Source of the DNA: Ruegeria lacuscaerulensis
GTDB lineage: Bacteria > Pseudomonadota > Alphaproteobacteria > Rhodobacterales > Rhodobacteraceae
Assembly (NCBI RefSeq): GCF_013031245.1
Contig: NZ_WPZL01000026.1
Coordinates: 1 to 54,665, forward strand
DNA: 54,665 bases
Direction: 5' to 3'
The notes under the pieces were generated by a model, which saw only the letters and a program-made list of their open reading frames with translations, was not told the DNA's origin and did no database searches. Positions within the stretch are counted from its first letter, which is position 1; the number at the start of each line of letters is the position of its first letter. Below are positions 35,359 through 44,394 of the stretch, piece by piece. Both the position numbers and the translations under genes were made by a program.

Positions 35359-36627
35359 ATGACGACACTCACTGACCCGCCGAAGGAGCAGTTCCGGCTG
35401 TCCATGCTCCTTTACGATACGCGGTACCGATCTGCGACCATTCAGGTCATCGCTTTGATTAGTTTCATGCTTTTGGCAGCCTGGATCATTTCGAACACCA
35501 TTCAGAACCTCGAGGCGCTGGGAAAACCGGTCGAATTCGGCTTTTTCGGCGAACCGGCGAGCTATGATATCAACCAGCGCCTGTTGGAATACACGTCGCG
35601 CGACAGCCACCTGCGTGCGGCCTTTATCGGTTTGCTGAACACTCTGGTTGTGGCCGTTCTAGGCTGTATCACGGCCACGATTGTCGGCGTTCTGGTCGGT
35701 GTTCTGCGTCTGTCCAACAACTGGCTGGTCGCGCGGATCATGACCGTATACGTCGAGATGTTCCGCAACGTGCCGGTCTTGCTGTGGATCGTGCTGGCCA
35801 TGGCCATCCTGATCGAAAGCCTGCCTGCACCACGGGCATTCCGGGGCGAGGACGCGACGGCGTCGATGAACCTGTTTGACACAGTCGCCGTGACCAATCG
35901 TGGAGTTTATATCCCAGAATTCCTGTTCTCGCGCAGCTTGGGCGATATCCATCTGTTTGGCACGTCGAGCCTGAGGTTCGACATTTCTCTGGACTTGATC
36001 GCCTTTCTCATCGTGCTGGGCAGCAGCATCTTTGCCATGCGCAAGGTTTCAGCCTGGGCTCAGGCAAGGCAAGAGTCGACAGGTGACCGCCCGAAAATCT
36101 GGCATATCCAGTTGGGCATCCTGTTCGTTCCAATGATCATCCTGCTGACCATTCTGGGTTTTCACCTTGGATATCCCGAGCTGAAGGGCTTCAACTTCAG
36201 CGGCGGCACCCATATGCGCAACTCGCTGATTGCGCTGTGGCTGGCCCTGTCACTGTACACGGCAGCTTTCATCGCCGAGATCGTGCGCGCCGGTATTCTG
36301 GCCATCTCGAAAGGTCAGACCGAGGCTGCGTCCGCGCTGGGCCTGCGCCCGGGCCGCACCATGCGGCTTGTGATCCTGCCGCAGGCGCTGCGGGTGATCA
36401 TTCCGCCGATGATCTCGAACTATCTGAACCTGACCAAGAACTCGTCGCTGGCGATTGCGGTCGGATATATGGACATCACAGGTACTTTAGGTGGCATCAC
36501 CATGAATCAGACCGGGCGTGAGCTGGAATGCGTTCTGCTGCTGATGCTGGTCTATCTGTCCATCTCGCTGAGCATTTCGGCGGTGATGAACTGGTACAAC
36601 AACCGTGTCAAACTGGTGGAGCGGTAA
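35359..36627 (+). CDS. aapQ: General L-amino acid ABC transporter permease AapQ
   Basis: 422-residue inner-membrane permease. Beyond the eight or so hydrophobic segments it shows LRAAFIGLLNTLVVAVLGCITATIVGVLVGVLRLS and, near the C-terminus, the EAA loop IVRAGILAISKGQTEAASALGLRPGRTMRLVILPQALRVIIPPMISNYLNLTKNSSLA that docks AapP. The gene precedes aapM by one base. Weak ribosome binding site. Confidence 0.95.
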   Translation: MTTLTDPPKEQFRLSMLLYDTRYRSATIQVIALISFMLLAAWIISNTIQNLEALGKPVEFGFFGEPASYDINQRLLEYTSRDSHLRAAFIGLLNTLVVAVLGCITATIVGVLVGVLRLSNNWLVARIMTVYVEMFRNVPVLLWIVLAMAILIESLPAPRAFRGEDATASMNLFDTVAVTNRGVYIPEFLFSRSLGDIHLFGTSSLRFDISLDLIAFLIVLGSSIFAMRKVSAWAQARQESTGDRPKIWHIQLGILFVPMIILLTILGFHLGYPELKGFNFSGGTHMRNSLIALWLALSLYTAAFIAEIVRAGILAISKGQTEAASALGLRPGRTMRLVILPQALRVIIPPMISNYLNLTKNSSLAIAVGYMDITGTLGGITMNQTGRELECVLLLMLVYLSISLSISAVMNWYNNRVKLVER

Positions 36628-36628
36628 T

Positions 36629-37933
36629 ATGAGTGATGTTTCATTTGTCCGCACAGAGATGCTGCCGGAACAGGCGCCGCCAGCTTCCGAAGTCGGCGCG
36701 ATCGGCTGGATCAGGCACAACCTGTTCTCAAGCTGGCTCAATTCGATCCTGACGATCGTTTCGTTGTATGCGATCTACTACGTGCTGTCGGGCGTTCTGC
36801 CATGGACGTTCCAATCCGTTTGGAACGCCAATTCACTGACAGAGTGTCGTGAGATCATGATGGCGACTTGGGGCTCTACCCATGGTCATGCTTGCTGGGC
36901 CGTCATCAACGACCGCTGGCTGCAGTTGCTGTTCGGCTTCTACCCCAGCCATCTGTACTGGCGCCCGATTCTGGCGCTTGTTCTGTTGCTGGTTGCGCTG
37001 GCGCCGGTTCTGTATTCGGACCGCGTGCCGAGCAAGATGCTGATCTTCACCGCGATCTACCCGTTCCTGATGCCGTTCCTGATGTGGGGCGGTACCGTCT
37101 GGGGTCCGATTTCAGCTGCGATAGGGTTTGTCGTCGGCTGGGGTGCTTACACTATCCTCAGCAAGCAACTGAGCGAGCTGATCGGGATGATCGGTGCCGC
37201 AGTGGCTGCAGTGATCTGGTGGCTGGTGCTGTCCGGCTATTTCACCGGTGCAATGGACTCGATCCTGCCTATTGGCATCGAATCCGTGGAGAGCCGTCAA
37301 TTCGGTGGCTTCATGCTGGCGATCCTCCTGGGCGTTGTGGCCATCGGTGTCTCGCTGCCGATCGGTATCCTTTTGGCGCTGGGCCGCCAGTCCGACTTGC
37401 TGATCGTCAAATACATGTGCGTGGGCTTTATCGAGTTCATCCGTGGTGTGCCGCTGATCACACTGTTGTTTGTGGCGTCGCTGCTGCTGAACCTGTTCCT
37501 GCCACCGGGTACCAACTTTGACATCATTCTGCGGGTGATGATCATGATGACCCTGTTTTCGGCCGCCTATATGGCCGAAGTGATCCGCGGTGGCCTGGCT
37601 GCCCTGCCACGGGGTCAGTACGAAGGTGCCGACAGTCTGGGGTTGAACTACTGGCAGGCCCAGCGATTGATCATCATGCCGCAAGCCCTGAAAATCTCAA
37701 TTCCGGGCATAGTGAGCACCTTCATCGGGATCTTCAAGGATACGGTTCTGGTGTCGATCATCGGGCTGTTCGACGTGCTTGGCCTAGCCAACGCGATCCG
37801 CGCTGATACCGCGTGGAATGGCATCTACTGGGAATTGTTCGCCTTTATCGGCGCACTGTTCTTCGTCGTCTGCTTCTCCATGTCCCGTTATTCCATGTAT
37901 CTGGAGCGCAAGCTTCAGACTGGCCACCGTTAA
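36629..37933 (+). CDS. aapM: General L-amino acid ABC transporter permease AapM
   Basis: 434-residue second permease. Long N-terminal part with WIRHNLFSSWLNSILTIVSLYAIYYVLSGVLPW, then the transport core and the EAA loop EVIRGGLAALPRGQYEGADSLGLNYWQAQRLIIMPQALKISIPGIVSTFIGIFKDTVLVSIIGL. The ATG at 36629 follows the aapQ stop by one base with GGAGCGG inside the aapQ end. Confidence 0.95.
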   Translation: MSDVSFVRTEMLPEQAPPASEVGAIGWIRHNLFSSWLNSILTIVSLYAIYYVLSGVLPWTFQSVWNANSLTECREIMMATWGSTHGHACWAVINDRWLQLLFGFYPSHLYWRPILALVLLLVALAPVLYSDRVPSKMLIFTAIYPFLMPFLMWGGTVWGPISAAIGFVVGWGAYTILSKQLSELIGMIGAAVAAVIWWLVLSGYFTGAMDSILPIGIESVESRQFGGFMLAILLGVVAIGVSLPIGILLALGRQSDLLIVKYMCVGFIEFIRGVPLITLLFVASLLLNLFLPPGTNFDIILRVMIMMTLFSAAYMAEVIRGGLAALPRGQYEGADSLGLNYWQAQRLIIMPQALKISIPGIVSTFIGIFKDTVLVSIIGLFDVLGLANAIRADTAWNGIYWELFAFIGALFFVVCFSMSRYSMYLERKLQTGHR

Positions 37934-37945
37934 GGAGTTCAACAC

Positions 37946-38737
37946 ATGTCTGAACTTGCAATTGAACGCGAAATCGACCGCTCCAAGATGCAGGTGAGCG
38001 ACGAGGTCGCCATCGAAATCTCCAACATGAACAAGTGGTACGGGGCCTTCCACGTGCTGCGCGACATTAATCTGACCGTCAATCAGGGCGAGCGGATCGT
38101 GATCGCGGGGCCGTCCGGGTCGGGCAAGTCCACTCTGATCCGCTGCCTGAACGCGCTGGAGGAACACCAGCAGGGCCGGATCGTCGTGGACGGGACCGAG
38201 TTGTCGAATGACCTCAAGAACATCGACAAGATCCGGTCCGAGGTTGGCATGGTATTCCAGCACTTCAACCTGTTCCCGCACCTGACCATTCTGGAAAACT
38301 GCACGCTGGCCCCGATCTGGGTGCGTAAGACGCCCAAGAAAGAGGCCGAAGAGCGCGCGATGCATTTCCTGGAAAAGGTAAAAATCCCCGAGCAGGCCGA
38401 CAAGTACCCCGGTCAGCTTTCGGGCGGTCAGCAGCAGCGTGTGGCGATCGCGCGCTCGCTCTGCATGATGCCGCGGATCATGTTGTTCGATGAACCGACA
38501 TCGGCGCTCGACCCTGAGATGATCAAAGAGGTGCTCGACACCATGATCGAACTGGCCGAGGAAGGCATGACCATGCTGTGCGTGACGCACGAGATGGGCT
38601 TTGCCCGTCAGGTCGCCAACCGTGTGATCTTTATGGATGCCGGTCAGATCGTGGAACAGAACGAACCGGAAGAGTTCTTCAACAACCCGCAAAGCGAGCG
38701 GACAAAGCTGTTCCTTAGCCAGATTCTGGGGCACTGA
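37946..38737 (+). CDS. aapP: General L-amino acid ABC transporter ATPase AapP
   Basis: 263-residue ATPase energising AapQM. Walker [10 protein letters not shown] (K61), Q-loop in [12 protein letters not shown], signature [15 protein letters not shown], Walker [16 protein letters not shown] and switch H in VTHEMG. AAGGAG precedes the ATG. The operon ends here with a terminator. Confidence 0.96.
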   Translation: MSELAIEREIDRSKMQVSDEVAIEISNMNKWYGAFHVLRDINLTVNQGERIVIAGPSGSGKSTLIRCLNALEEHQQGRIVVDGTELSNDLKNIDKIRSEVGMVFQHFNLFPHLTILENCTLAPIWVRKTPKKEAEERAMHFLEKVKIPEQADKYPGQLSGGQQQRVAIARSLCMMPRIMLFDEPTSALDPEMIKEVLDTMIELAEEGMTMLCVTHEMGFARQVANRVIFMDAGQIVEQNEPEEFFNNPQSERTKLFLSQILGH

Positions 38738-38757
38738 TCCCAATTACGAAAGTAAGG

Positions 38758-38783
38758 AAAGGCGGGGCTGGCCCCGCCTTTTT
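38758..38783. terminator. Bidirectional terminator between aapP and the phosphatase gene
   Basis: Perfect stem AAAGGCGGGGC / GCCCCGCCTTT with a TG centre followed by TTT. It lies between convergent genes and has U-rich tracts on both strands, so it can serve both. Confidence 0.85.
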
Positions 38784-39281
38784 CTATTCCGGCAACTCGC
38801 GTGGAATGACAAAGCCCTGAACGTCACCGCTGTGCCACTGAATATCCGCCCAATCGTCAATTTCGAAGCGGATCACGGTTGTCGCACACGTGGGGTAGTC
38901 GTAGAACCGGACGTGGTCCGGTGCCTTTCTGACAAGTCGGTTGGCAAAGGTAGCAATGCCGGGGTTATGGCCCAGCATCAGGACTGTCTGTTCGGTAGCC
39001 TCGGACAATTCGGTCAGCATCCCTTCGGCGCTGGCATGATAGAGTGTGCGGTGAAAACTAACCTTGTCGGCCTGCAATCCCATTCGATCCCAGGTCTCGC
39101 GCGTTCGGGCCGAGCTTGAACTCAGCACCTCATCCGGCAGCCAGCCATTACCGCGCAGCCACGTCGCAATCGCCGGGGCCGACTTGCGTCCGCGTTTGTT
39201 CAATGGCCGGTCATGATCGCTGAGCGCGGGACTGCCCCAACTTGATTTCGCGTGGCGGGTCAGGATCAGCGTGCGGGTCAT
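38784..39281 (-). CDS. SixA-like histidine phosphatase
   Basis: 165 residues of the phosphoglycerate-mutase-like superfamily. The catalytic RHAKSSW (R-H-A) is at residues 9-15 and the second histidine lies in LMLGHNPGI. Short, single-domain proteins like this resemble SixA, a phosphohistidine phosphatase, though the target is unknown. The start overlaps the end of the ferredoxin-like gene (ATGA), so they form one operon. Alternative upstream start exists but is not conserved-looking. Confidence 0.88.
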   Translation of the reverse strand: MTRTLILTRHAKSSWGSPALSDHDRPLNKRGRKSAPAIATWLRGNGWLPDEVLSSSSARTRETWDRMGLQADKVSFHRTLYHASAEGMLTELSEATEQTVLMLGHNPGIATFANRLVRKAPDHVRFYDYPTCATTVIRFEIDDWADIQWHSGDVQGFVIPRELPE

Positions 39282-39964
39282 GATGGGTGAAAGGCATTCA
39301 TGTGGTGGGCAGATTGTTCCGGGTCGCGTCCTGCGCCAACGCTGAGCGGACATGACAACCGCGCGAGGCAGCCGCCTGTCATGCAGGTCTGCCCTTCAAC
39401 AGTCGAAAGGTGGCTGTGGCAGGCATCCACGTCATAGAAGCTCTGGGTGTTCAGCGCGTCCACGGGGCAGGTCTGAGCGCAAGGGGCAGGGCAATTAGTG
39501 CAGGGTGATGGGTCTGTTGCCTCGGGGATCGCGAATTCTGCAGCAAAATGCAGCGCCCCTCTAAAAGAGATCATCATACCAACCGAGTCATGCACCAAAG
39601 CGCCCACAGGGCTGCTGAAAGTACGGCCGGATTTCAGAGCCCAGTCAATGAAAGGTGCATAAGGTGGACCACCGAACGGGAAATGCGCCTGAGCACCCAG
39701 GTTCTGCGCCAATTGCCCGATCACGCGCGATGACCAGCGATCCACCGGGTCTTCGCGTTGCCATTCAGGCGAGGATTTCAGTGCAGGCCAGAATGCGGAA
39801 CCTGCGCCCAACAGGATCAAGGTGCCGCCATCCAGTTGCTTGGCGGCAGAACGTCTTGGATGCAGCGCGCCCATGACGATCAGACCGGCCTCCTGCGCGG
39901 CTCGCTCCACATCATCAAATGTGGCGACAGTCAATTCAGAGGAGGTAGGCGTAGTTCCTGTCAT
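39278..39964 (-). CDS. 4Fe-4S ferredoxin-type protein, QueG-like
   Basis: 228 residues related to epoxyqueuosine reductase QueG but shorter. A bacterial ferredoxin motif C-T-N-C-P-A-P-C-A-Q-T-C-P-V-D-A-L (residues about 157-173) binds one [4Fe-4S] cluster; further cysteines (CHSHL, CMTGGCLARLSC) may serve a second site. GALHPRRSAAKQLDGGTLILLGAG at the N-terminus matches QueG-like proteins common in Rhodobacterales. It lacks the full catalytic length (about 350 residues), so true epoxyqueuosine reduction is doubtful. Confidence 0.8.
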   Translation of the reverse strand: MTGTTPTSSELTVATFDDVERAAQEAGLIVMGALHPRRSAAKQLDGGTLILLGAGSAFWPALKSSPEWQREDPVDRWSSRVIGQLAQNLGAQAHFPFGGPPYAPFIDWALKSGRTFSSPVGALVHDSVGMMISFRGALHFAAEFAIPEATDPSPCTNCPAPCAQTCPVDALNTQSFYDVDACHSHLSTVEGQTCMTGGCLARLSCPLSVGAGRDPEQSAHHMNAFHPS

Positions 39965-39986
39965 GTCTCCTCCGTCGCGTGGGAAC

Positions 39987-40850
39987 TTAGTCGGGCCGGA
40001 TCAGCGACCCTGCACCGTGTTCAGTAAACAGTTCCAGCAGCACCGCATTTGGTGCGCGCCCGTCAAGAATAACAACGGCACGAACTCCGCTGTGCAGGGC
40101 GTCCAGCGCCGTTTCTGTCTTGGGGATCATTCCCCCCGCAATCGTGCCGTCCAGCGTCATCTCGCGGATCTGGCCTGCCTTCAGCTCGGTCACGACCTCG
40201 CCGCCCGCGTTCTTCACACCCGAGACATCGGTCAACAGCAGCAGGCGATCCGCCTTGAGCGCCGAGGCAATTGCCCCCGCAGCGGTGTCGCCGTTGACAT
40301 TTAAGGTCTCACCGTTGCGCCCGGCGCCCAGCGGTGCAATCACGGGGATCACATCATGCGCGAAGAGATCGCGCAGAATTTTAGGATTCATCTCGGAGGG
40401 AGAACCGACAAACCCCAGCGAGGGGTCCGTCTCGTCGCACAGCATCAGATGTGCATCCTTACCCGACAGGCCGACGGCCATGCCGCCCTGATCGTTGATG
40501 GCCTGAACGATGCGCTTGTTCACCAGACCGGACAGCACCATCTCGACCACTTCGACGGTTGCCTTGTCGGTCACACGTTTGCCGTTCACAAACTCGGACT
40601 GGATGTCCAGCTTGTCCAGCATCGCGTTGATCATCGGGCCGCCGCCATGCACGACTACCGGGTTCACACCGACCTGACGCATCAGGACGACATCGCGGGC
40701 AAAGCTCTCCATCGCTTCGTCGCTGCCCATGGCATGGCCGCCCAGTTTGATAACGACAATCGCGCCGTCATAGCGTTGCAGATATGGCAATGCGCTGTTC
40801 AAGGTGGCGGCGGTGGCGATCCAATCCCGGTTCATATCTCGTGTCTTCAT
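39987..40850 (-). CDS. argB: Acetylglutamate kinase
   Basis: 287-residue enzyme phosphorylating N-acetylglutamate, step two of arginine synthesis. [14 protein letters not shown] (residues about 31-44), [30 protein letters not shown] and [46 protein letters not shown] are conserved. Start at 40850 is preferred; an ATG five codons later is possible. Last of the yidC-side operon in this orientation but separated from ysxC by 207 bases. Confidence 0.96.
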   Translation of the reverse strand: MKTRDMNRDWIATAATLNSALPYLQRYDGAIVVIKLGGHAMGSDEAMESFARDVVLMRQVGVNPVVVHGGGPMINAMLDKLDIQSEFVNGKRVTDKATVEVVEMVLSGLVNKRIVQAINDQGGMAVGLSGKDAHLMLCDETDPSLGFVGSPSEMNPKILRDLFAHDVIPVIAPLGAGRNGETLNVNGDTAAGAIASALKADRLLLLTDVSGVKNAGGEVVTELKAGQIREMTLDGTIAGGMIPKTETALDALHSGVRAVVILDGRAPNAVLLELFTEHGAGSLIRPD

Positions 40851-41057
40851 GGCTGCAGTCCCTCTGGGAACCCGTGTTAGGGCGTTTGGAAGGTGCTGCC
40901 AAGACCGGATAGTGTAAACAGTGGTTCTGATTGGCCGCACTTGGGTTGGACGGGCCGGATGTATCAACTCATGGCACGTTTCGTAGCCGGAGTATTGCGG
41001 ATCAGCTGCAAGTCAATGATCAGTGCGGACAGAAATGTGATGGACGGTTCGTAGAAC

Positions 41058-41711
41058 TCATTCCAAATGCGCGATGATCGACCGTAGTGTCTGAATTCCG
41101 TCACCTTTTTCAGACGAGGTCAGAACGATTTCAGGGAAGGCTGCCGGATGTTTCGACAACGCTCCGCGCACTTGATCCAAAATCTTTTCGCGGTCATTTG
41201 CCTTAACCTTGTCGGCCTTGGTCATCACGCATTGGAAAGTCACCGCACTGGTGTCCAGCAGCTTCATAATCTCGGCATCCACTGGTTTTACCCCATGGCG
41301 TGAGTCTATCAGGACAAAGGCGCGGCGCAGGGTCTGGCGCCCGCTCAGATATTGTTTCAGCAACCGCTGCCACTTTTCGACCACTTTGACCGGTGCATTG
41401 GCGTAGCCATAGCCGGGCAAATCGACCAGATAAAGCTCTGGTCCTTGGGTGAAAAAGTTGATTTCTTGCGTGCGACCCGGCGTGTTCGACGCGCGCGCCA
41501 GTCCTTTGGTGCCGGTCAGCGCGTTGATCAGGCTGGATTTCCCCACATTCGAACGGCCCGCAAAGCAAACCTCCAAACGATCGGGCGCGGGCAGGCCGTT
41601 CATGGCAACGACCCCTTTGACAAACTCGGATGGTCCCGCGAACAGTTTGCGCCCGCGTTCAAGTGCGGACTCATCCGGGTTTTCGGAGAGAGGAAAGGGG
41701 AGAGAGCTCAT
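41058..41711 (-). CDS. ysxC: Ribosome biogenesis GTP-binding protein YsxC/EngB
   Basis: 217-residue GTPase needed for 50S assembly. G1 GRSNVGKSSLINALTG, G2 region TPGRTQEINFF, G3 VDLPGYGYA, G4 TKADK are all present. The start overlaps the MOSC gene stop by four bases. Confidence 0.96.
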   Translation of the reverse strand: MSSLPFPLSENPDESALERGRKLFAGPSEFVKGVVAMNGLPAPDRLEVCFAGRSNVGKSSLINALTGTKGLARASNTPGRTQEINFFTQGPELYLVDLPGYGYANAPVKVVEKWQRLLKQYLSGRQTLRRAFVLIDSRHGVKPVDAEIMKLLDTSAVTFQCVMTKADKVKANDREKILDQVRGALSKHPAAFPEIVLTSSEKGDGIQTLRSIIAHLE

Positions 41712-42445
41712 AATACTTGCACCTTGTCGCCGACTGAGATTGCGCCGCCTCGAACAACAGTGGCATAGACGCCGAAATCCTGATGGCCCCAGCTGTTTAG
41801 CGTGCCCAGCGTGTCGGCATCGCGAAGGCCGGTATCAGGGTTGGCGGTTGTCGCAAGACAGCGCTGGATGCGCTCGCGCACGCTGAACACAGCCTCGCCG
41901 ATTTGAACTTCGCGGCCCAGCCAGTCGAATTCTTCCCACAGGGGCAGGCCATCGAACCAGATGCTGCCGCGCCAGCGCTGGATCGACAAGTCCTGACCCA
42001 GCTTTTGCTCGACAGCGCGATGAGAGGCCATGTTGCACAGGCTGATTGAGGGGTATTCGCTGTCGGTCATTCCCCGACCCGGCACCCGAAGGATCCGAAC
42101 CGAGGCTGCCCGGTCAGTCGGCATCAGGGGCTTGACCCAGTCCAGAAATATCTGCTGGTCCTTGTCCGGGTTAAAGCGCAATTCCGGGCGTTCCGGATGG
42201 GTCAGAGTCATCGTATCCCCATCCATACGGGTCGAGATCGCCATCAGTTGCGGTGCTTTCGATCCACGGCTGAAATTGGCGCAGGGGACCCATTCGGACC
42301 CATCTGCCGTCGATGCCTCATGCGCGACCGCCCAAACGCGATCCCCGGGCATGGTCTGCCCGGGGTTCAATGTTACGGTCTGAATGGCTTCGCGACCATG
42401 GCTTTTGATCGGATGCCGCCAGAGATGAGTCACCTCAGCATTCAT
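41708..42445 (-). CDS. MOSC domain protein
   Basis: 245 residues. An N-terminal beta-barrel part (VTHLWRHPIKSHGREAIQTVTLNPGQTMPGDRVWAVAHE) is followed by the MOSC C-terminal domain with CLATTANPDTGLRDADTLGTLNSWGHQDFGVYATVVRGGAISVGDKVQVL; the cysteine would hold molybdenum cofactor or sulfur. Physiological substrate unknown. Overlaps yidC and ysxC by four bases each, so the three are co-translated. Confidence 0.92.
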   Translation of the reverse strand: MNAEVTHLWRHPIKSHGREAIQTVTLNPGQTMPGDRVWAVAHEASTADGSEWVPCANFSRGSKAPQLMAISTRMDGDTMTLTHPERPELRFNPDKDQQIFLDWVKPLMPTDRAASVRILRVPGRGMTDSEYPSISLCNMASHRAVEQKLGQDLSIQRWRGSIWFDGLPLWEEFDWLGREVQIGEAVFSVRERIQRCLATTANPDTGLRDADTLGTLNSWGHQDFGVYATVVRGGAISVGDKVQVL

Positions 42446-44271
42446 TTGTCATCCGTCTTCGGTGTGCGCTTGAAGCCGGATTTAATATTGCCGAAGACAT
42501 CTGGCTTATAGCCCTGGCTGCGCATGATCAGATACTGCTGCGTGAACGTGATCGTGTTGTTCGCAATCCAGTAGACCACCAGACCGCTGGCAAAACCGCC
42601 CAGCATGAACATGAACACCCACGGCATCCAGGCAAAGATCATCGCCTGCGTCGCATCGGTTGGTGCTGGGTTAAGCTTTTGTTGCAGCCACATCGAGATG
42701 CCCAGCAACAGCGGCAGGATTCCGATGAAGATCAGCGCCATCAGTGTATCAGGCTGCGGGCCAGCAAACGGCAGCAGACCAAACAGGTTCATGATCGAGG
42801 TCGGATCCGGCATGCTGAGATCCTGGAACGGGCCGAACCAGGGGGCCTGGCGCAGTTCGATGGTGACAAAGATCACCTTGTACAGCGAGAAGAAGATCGG
42901 AATCTGCAGCAGGATCGGCAAACAGCCCGCGGCCGGGTTCACCTTTTCTTTCTTGTACAGCTCCATCATGCCCTGCTGCATCTTCTGGCGATCATCGCCG
43001 GCAGCCTCTTTCAGGGCCTCCATCTGTGGCTGGAGCTCCTTCATCTTCGCCATCGAGACATAGGATTTGAACGCCAGCGGGAACAGGATCGCCTTGATAA
43101 TCAGAGTCAGACCAATGATCGACCAGCCCATGTTACCAATCAGTGCGTTGATGTTGTGAAGCAGCCAGAAGATCGGCTTGGTCAGGAAAAAGAACCAACC
43201 CCAGTCGATGCTGTCGATGAATTTCTGCACGCCTTCCGCCTGGTATTCGCGGATGGTTTCCCACTCCTTGGCACCTGCAAACAGCTGAGTAGTGACCTCT
43301 TCCGTTGCACCGGGAGCAACGGTCAGGGTCGGCAGAACCGTTTCGGTCTGATAGATTTTGCGGCGCTCATCATATTTCGCGGCCGCTTTGAACGCGGTTC
43401 CAGGCTCGGGGATCAGCGTCGTCATCCAATAGTGGTCGGTGAAACCGATCCAGCCATCTTCCTTGACCTGAAAGACTTCGGCCTGTGCACGCTCGTTAGG
43501 GTCAATATCGAAGTCACGTACGTCGCCGTAGTCGATTTCAGCCAGAGTACCGTCGGCCATCCCGATCACGCCTTCATGCAGGATGAAGAAATTTTTCAGC
43601 TCGGGCAGGTCGCCGTCCTCTCCGATTCCATGACGGGCCAGGATGCCATAGGGGGCCATGCCAACTTCGGTCTGAGTGTTGTTTTCGACGGACTGGCTGA
43701 CGGTGAACATATAGTTTTCGTCCACAGAAATCATGCGGCGGAAAGTCAGGCCCTTGTCGTTGTCCCACTTCAATGTGATCGGCGCATCGACCCCCAGCGT
43801 TTCGCCGTTTTCAACGGTCCACTGAGTGTTCGGGCCGGGAACGTCGGCACCTGAAACACCAGCGCCGGGTGCCCAACCGTAAAGGGCATAATAGGCCGAG
43901 TCCGATCCAACCGGGGACAGCAACTCGACGATCGGGGCGCCTGCGGCGATGGATACTTTGTAGTCTTTCAGGTACAACTCGTCGATCCGACCGCCTGACA
44001 GCGACAGGCTGCCTTTCAGGCGCGGGGTGTCGATCTCAACCCGTGGGGCCTGGGTGTCGGGCAGCGTTTCTTCGGCGGCAGCCGTCGCTTCGCCCACAGT
44101 GCCGGTGCCGGCAGCGCTGGGTGTCTGCACCTCAGTGCCCTCGGTGGCGCTGATTTCAGTCTGCTCGGGTGGGGTGGTTTGTTCCGGAGGCGGGAACAGC
44201 ACGAACCAAACAAGGATCACGAGAAAGCTGAGCGCGGTTGCGAGGATGAGATTCTTGTTCTGATCGTCCAT
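42442..44271 (-). CDS. yidC: Membrane protein insertase YidC
   Basis: 609-residue inner-membrane insertase. N-terminal anchor LILATALSFLVILVWFVLFPPP, large periplasmic domain, and the C-terminal core with GNMGWSIIGLTLIIKAILFPLAFKSYVSMAKMKELQPQMEALKE (basic cytosolic loop), PAAGCLPILLQIPIFFSLYKVIFVTIELR and GLVVYWIANNTITFTQQYLIMR. The start at 44271 begins MDDQNKNL, the usual YidC start. Upstream by 120 bases is the EAL gene. Confidence 0.97.
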   Translation of the reverse strand: MDDQNKNLILATALSFLVILVWFVLFPPPEQTTPPEQTEISATEGTEVQTPSAAGTGTVGEATAAAEETLPDTQAPRVEIDTPRLKGSLSLSGGRIDELYLKDYKVSIAAGAPIVELLSPVGSDSAYYALYGWAPGAGVSGADVPGPNTQWTVENGETLGVDAPITLKWDNDKGLTFRRMISVDENYMFTVSQSVENNTQTEVGMAPYGILARHGIGEDGDLPELKNFFILHEGVIGMADGTLAEIDYGDVRDFDIDPNERAQAEVFQVKEDGWIGFTDHYWMTTLIPEPGTAFKAAAKYDERRKIYQTETVLPTLTVAPGATEEVTTQLFAGAKEWETIREYQAEGVQKFIDSIDWGWFFFLTKPIFWLLHNINALIGNMGWSIIGLTLIIKAILFPLAFKSYVSMAKMKELQPQMEALKEAAGDDRQKMQQGMMELYKKEKVNPAAGCLPILLQIPIFFSLYKVIFVTIELRQAPWFGPFQDLSMPDPTSIMNLFGLLPFAGPQPDTLMALIFIGILPLLLGISMWLQQKLNPAPTDATQAMIFAWMPWVFMFMLGGFASGLVVYWIANNTITFTQQYLIMRSQGYKPDVFGNIKSGFKRTPKTDDK

Positions 44272-44394
44272 CTGGGACAGCCACCTTAAGCAGTGAAACA
44301 CACCCGGTGGGTTCAACAGAGTGCAGGCCCAAAGGTCAAGCGGATTCGCCTGTTATTTCGTCACGGATCGCTTTTCTGTGGCGGATTCCAGAGA

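Noticed and set aside
42679..43854. A 391-codon plus-strand frame opposite yidC
   Set aside because: Antisense shadow; product is Gln/Arg-rich with no domain.
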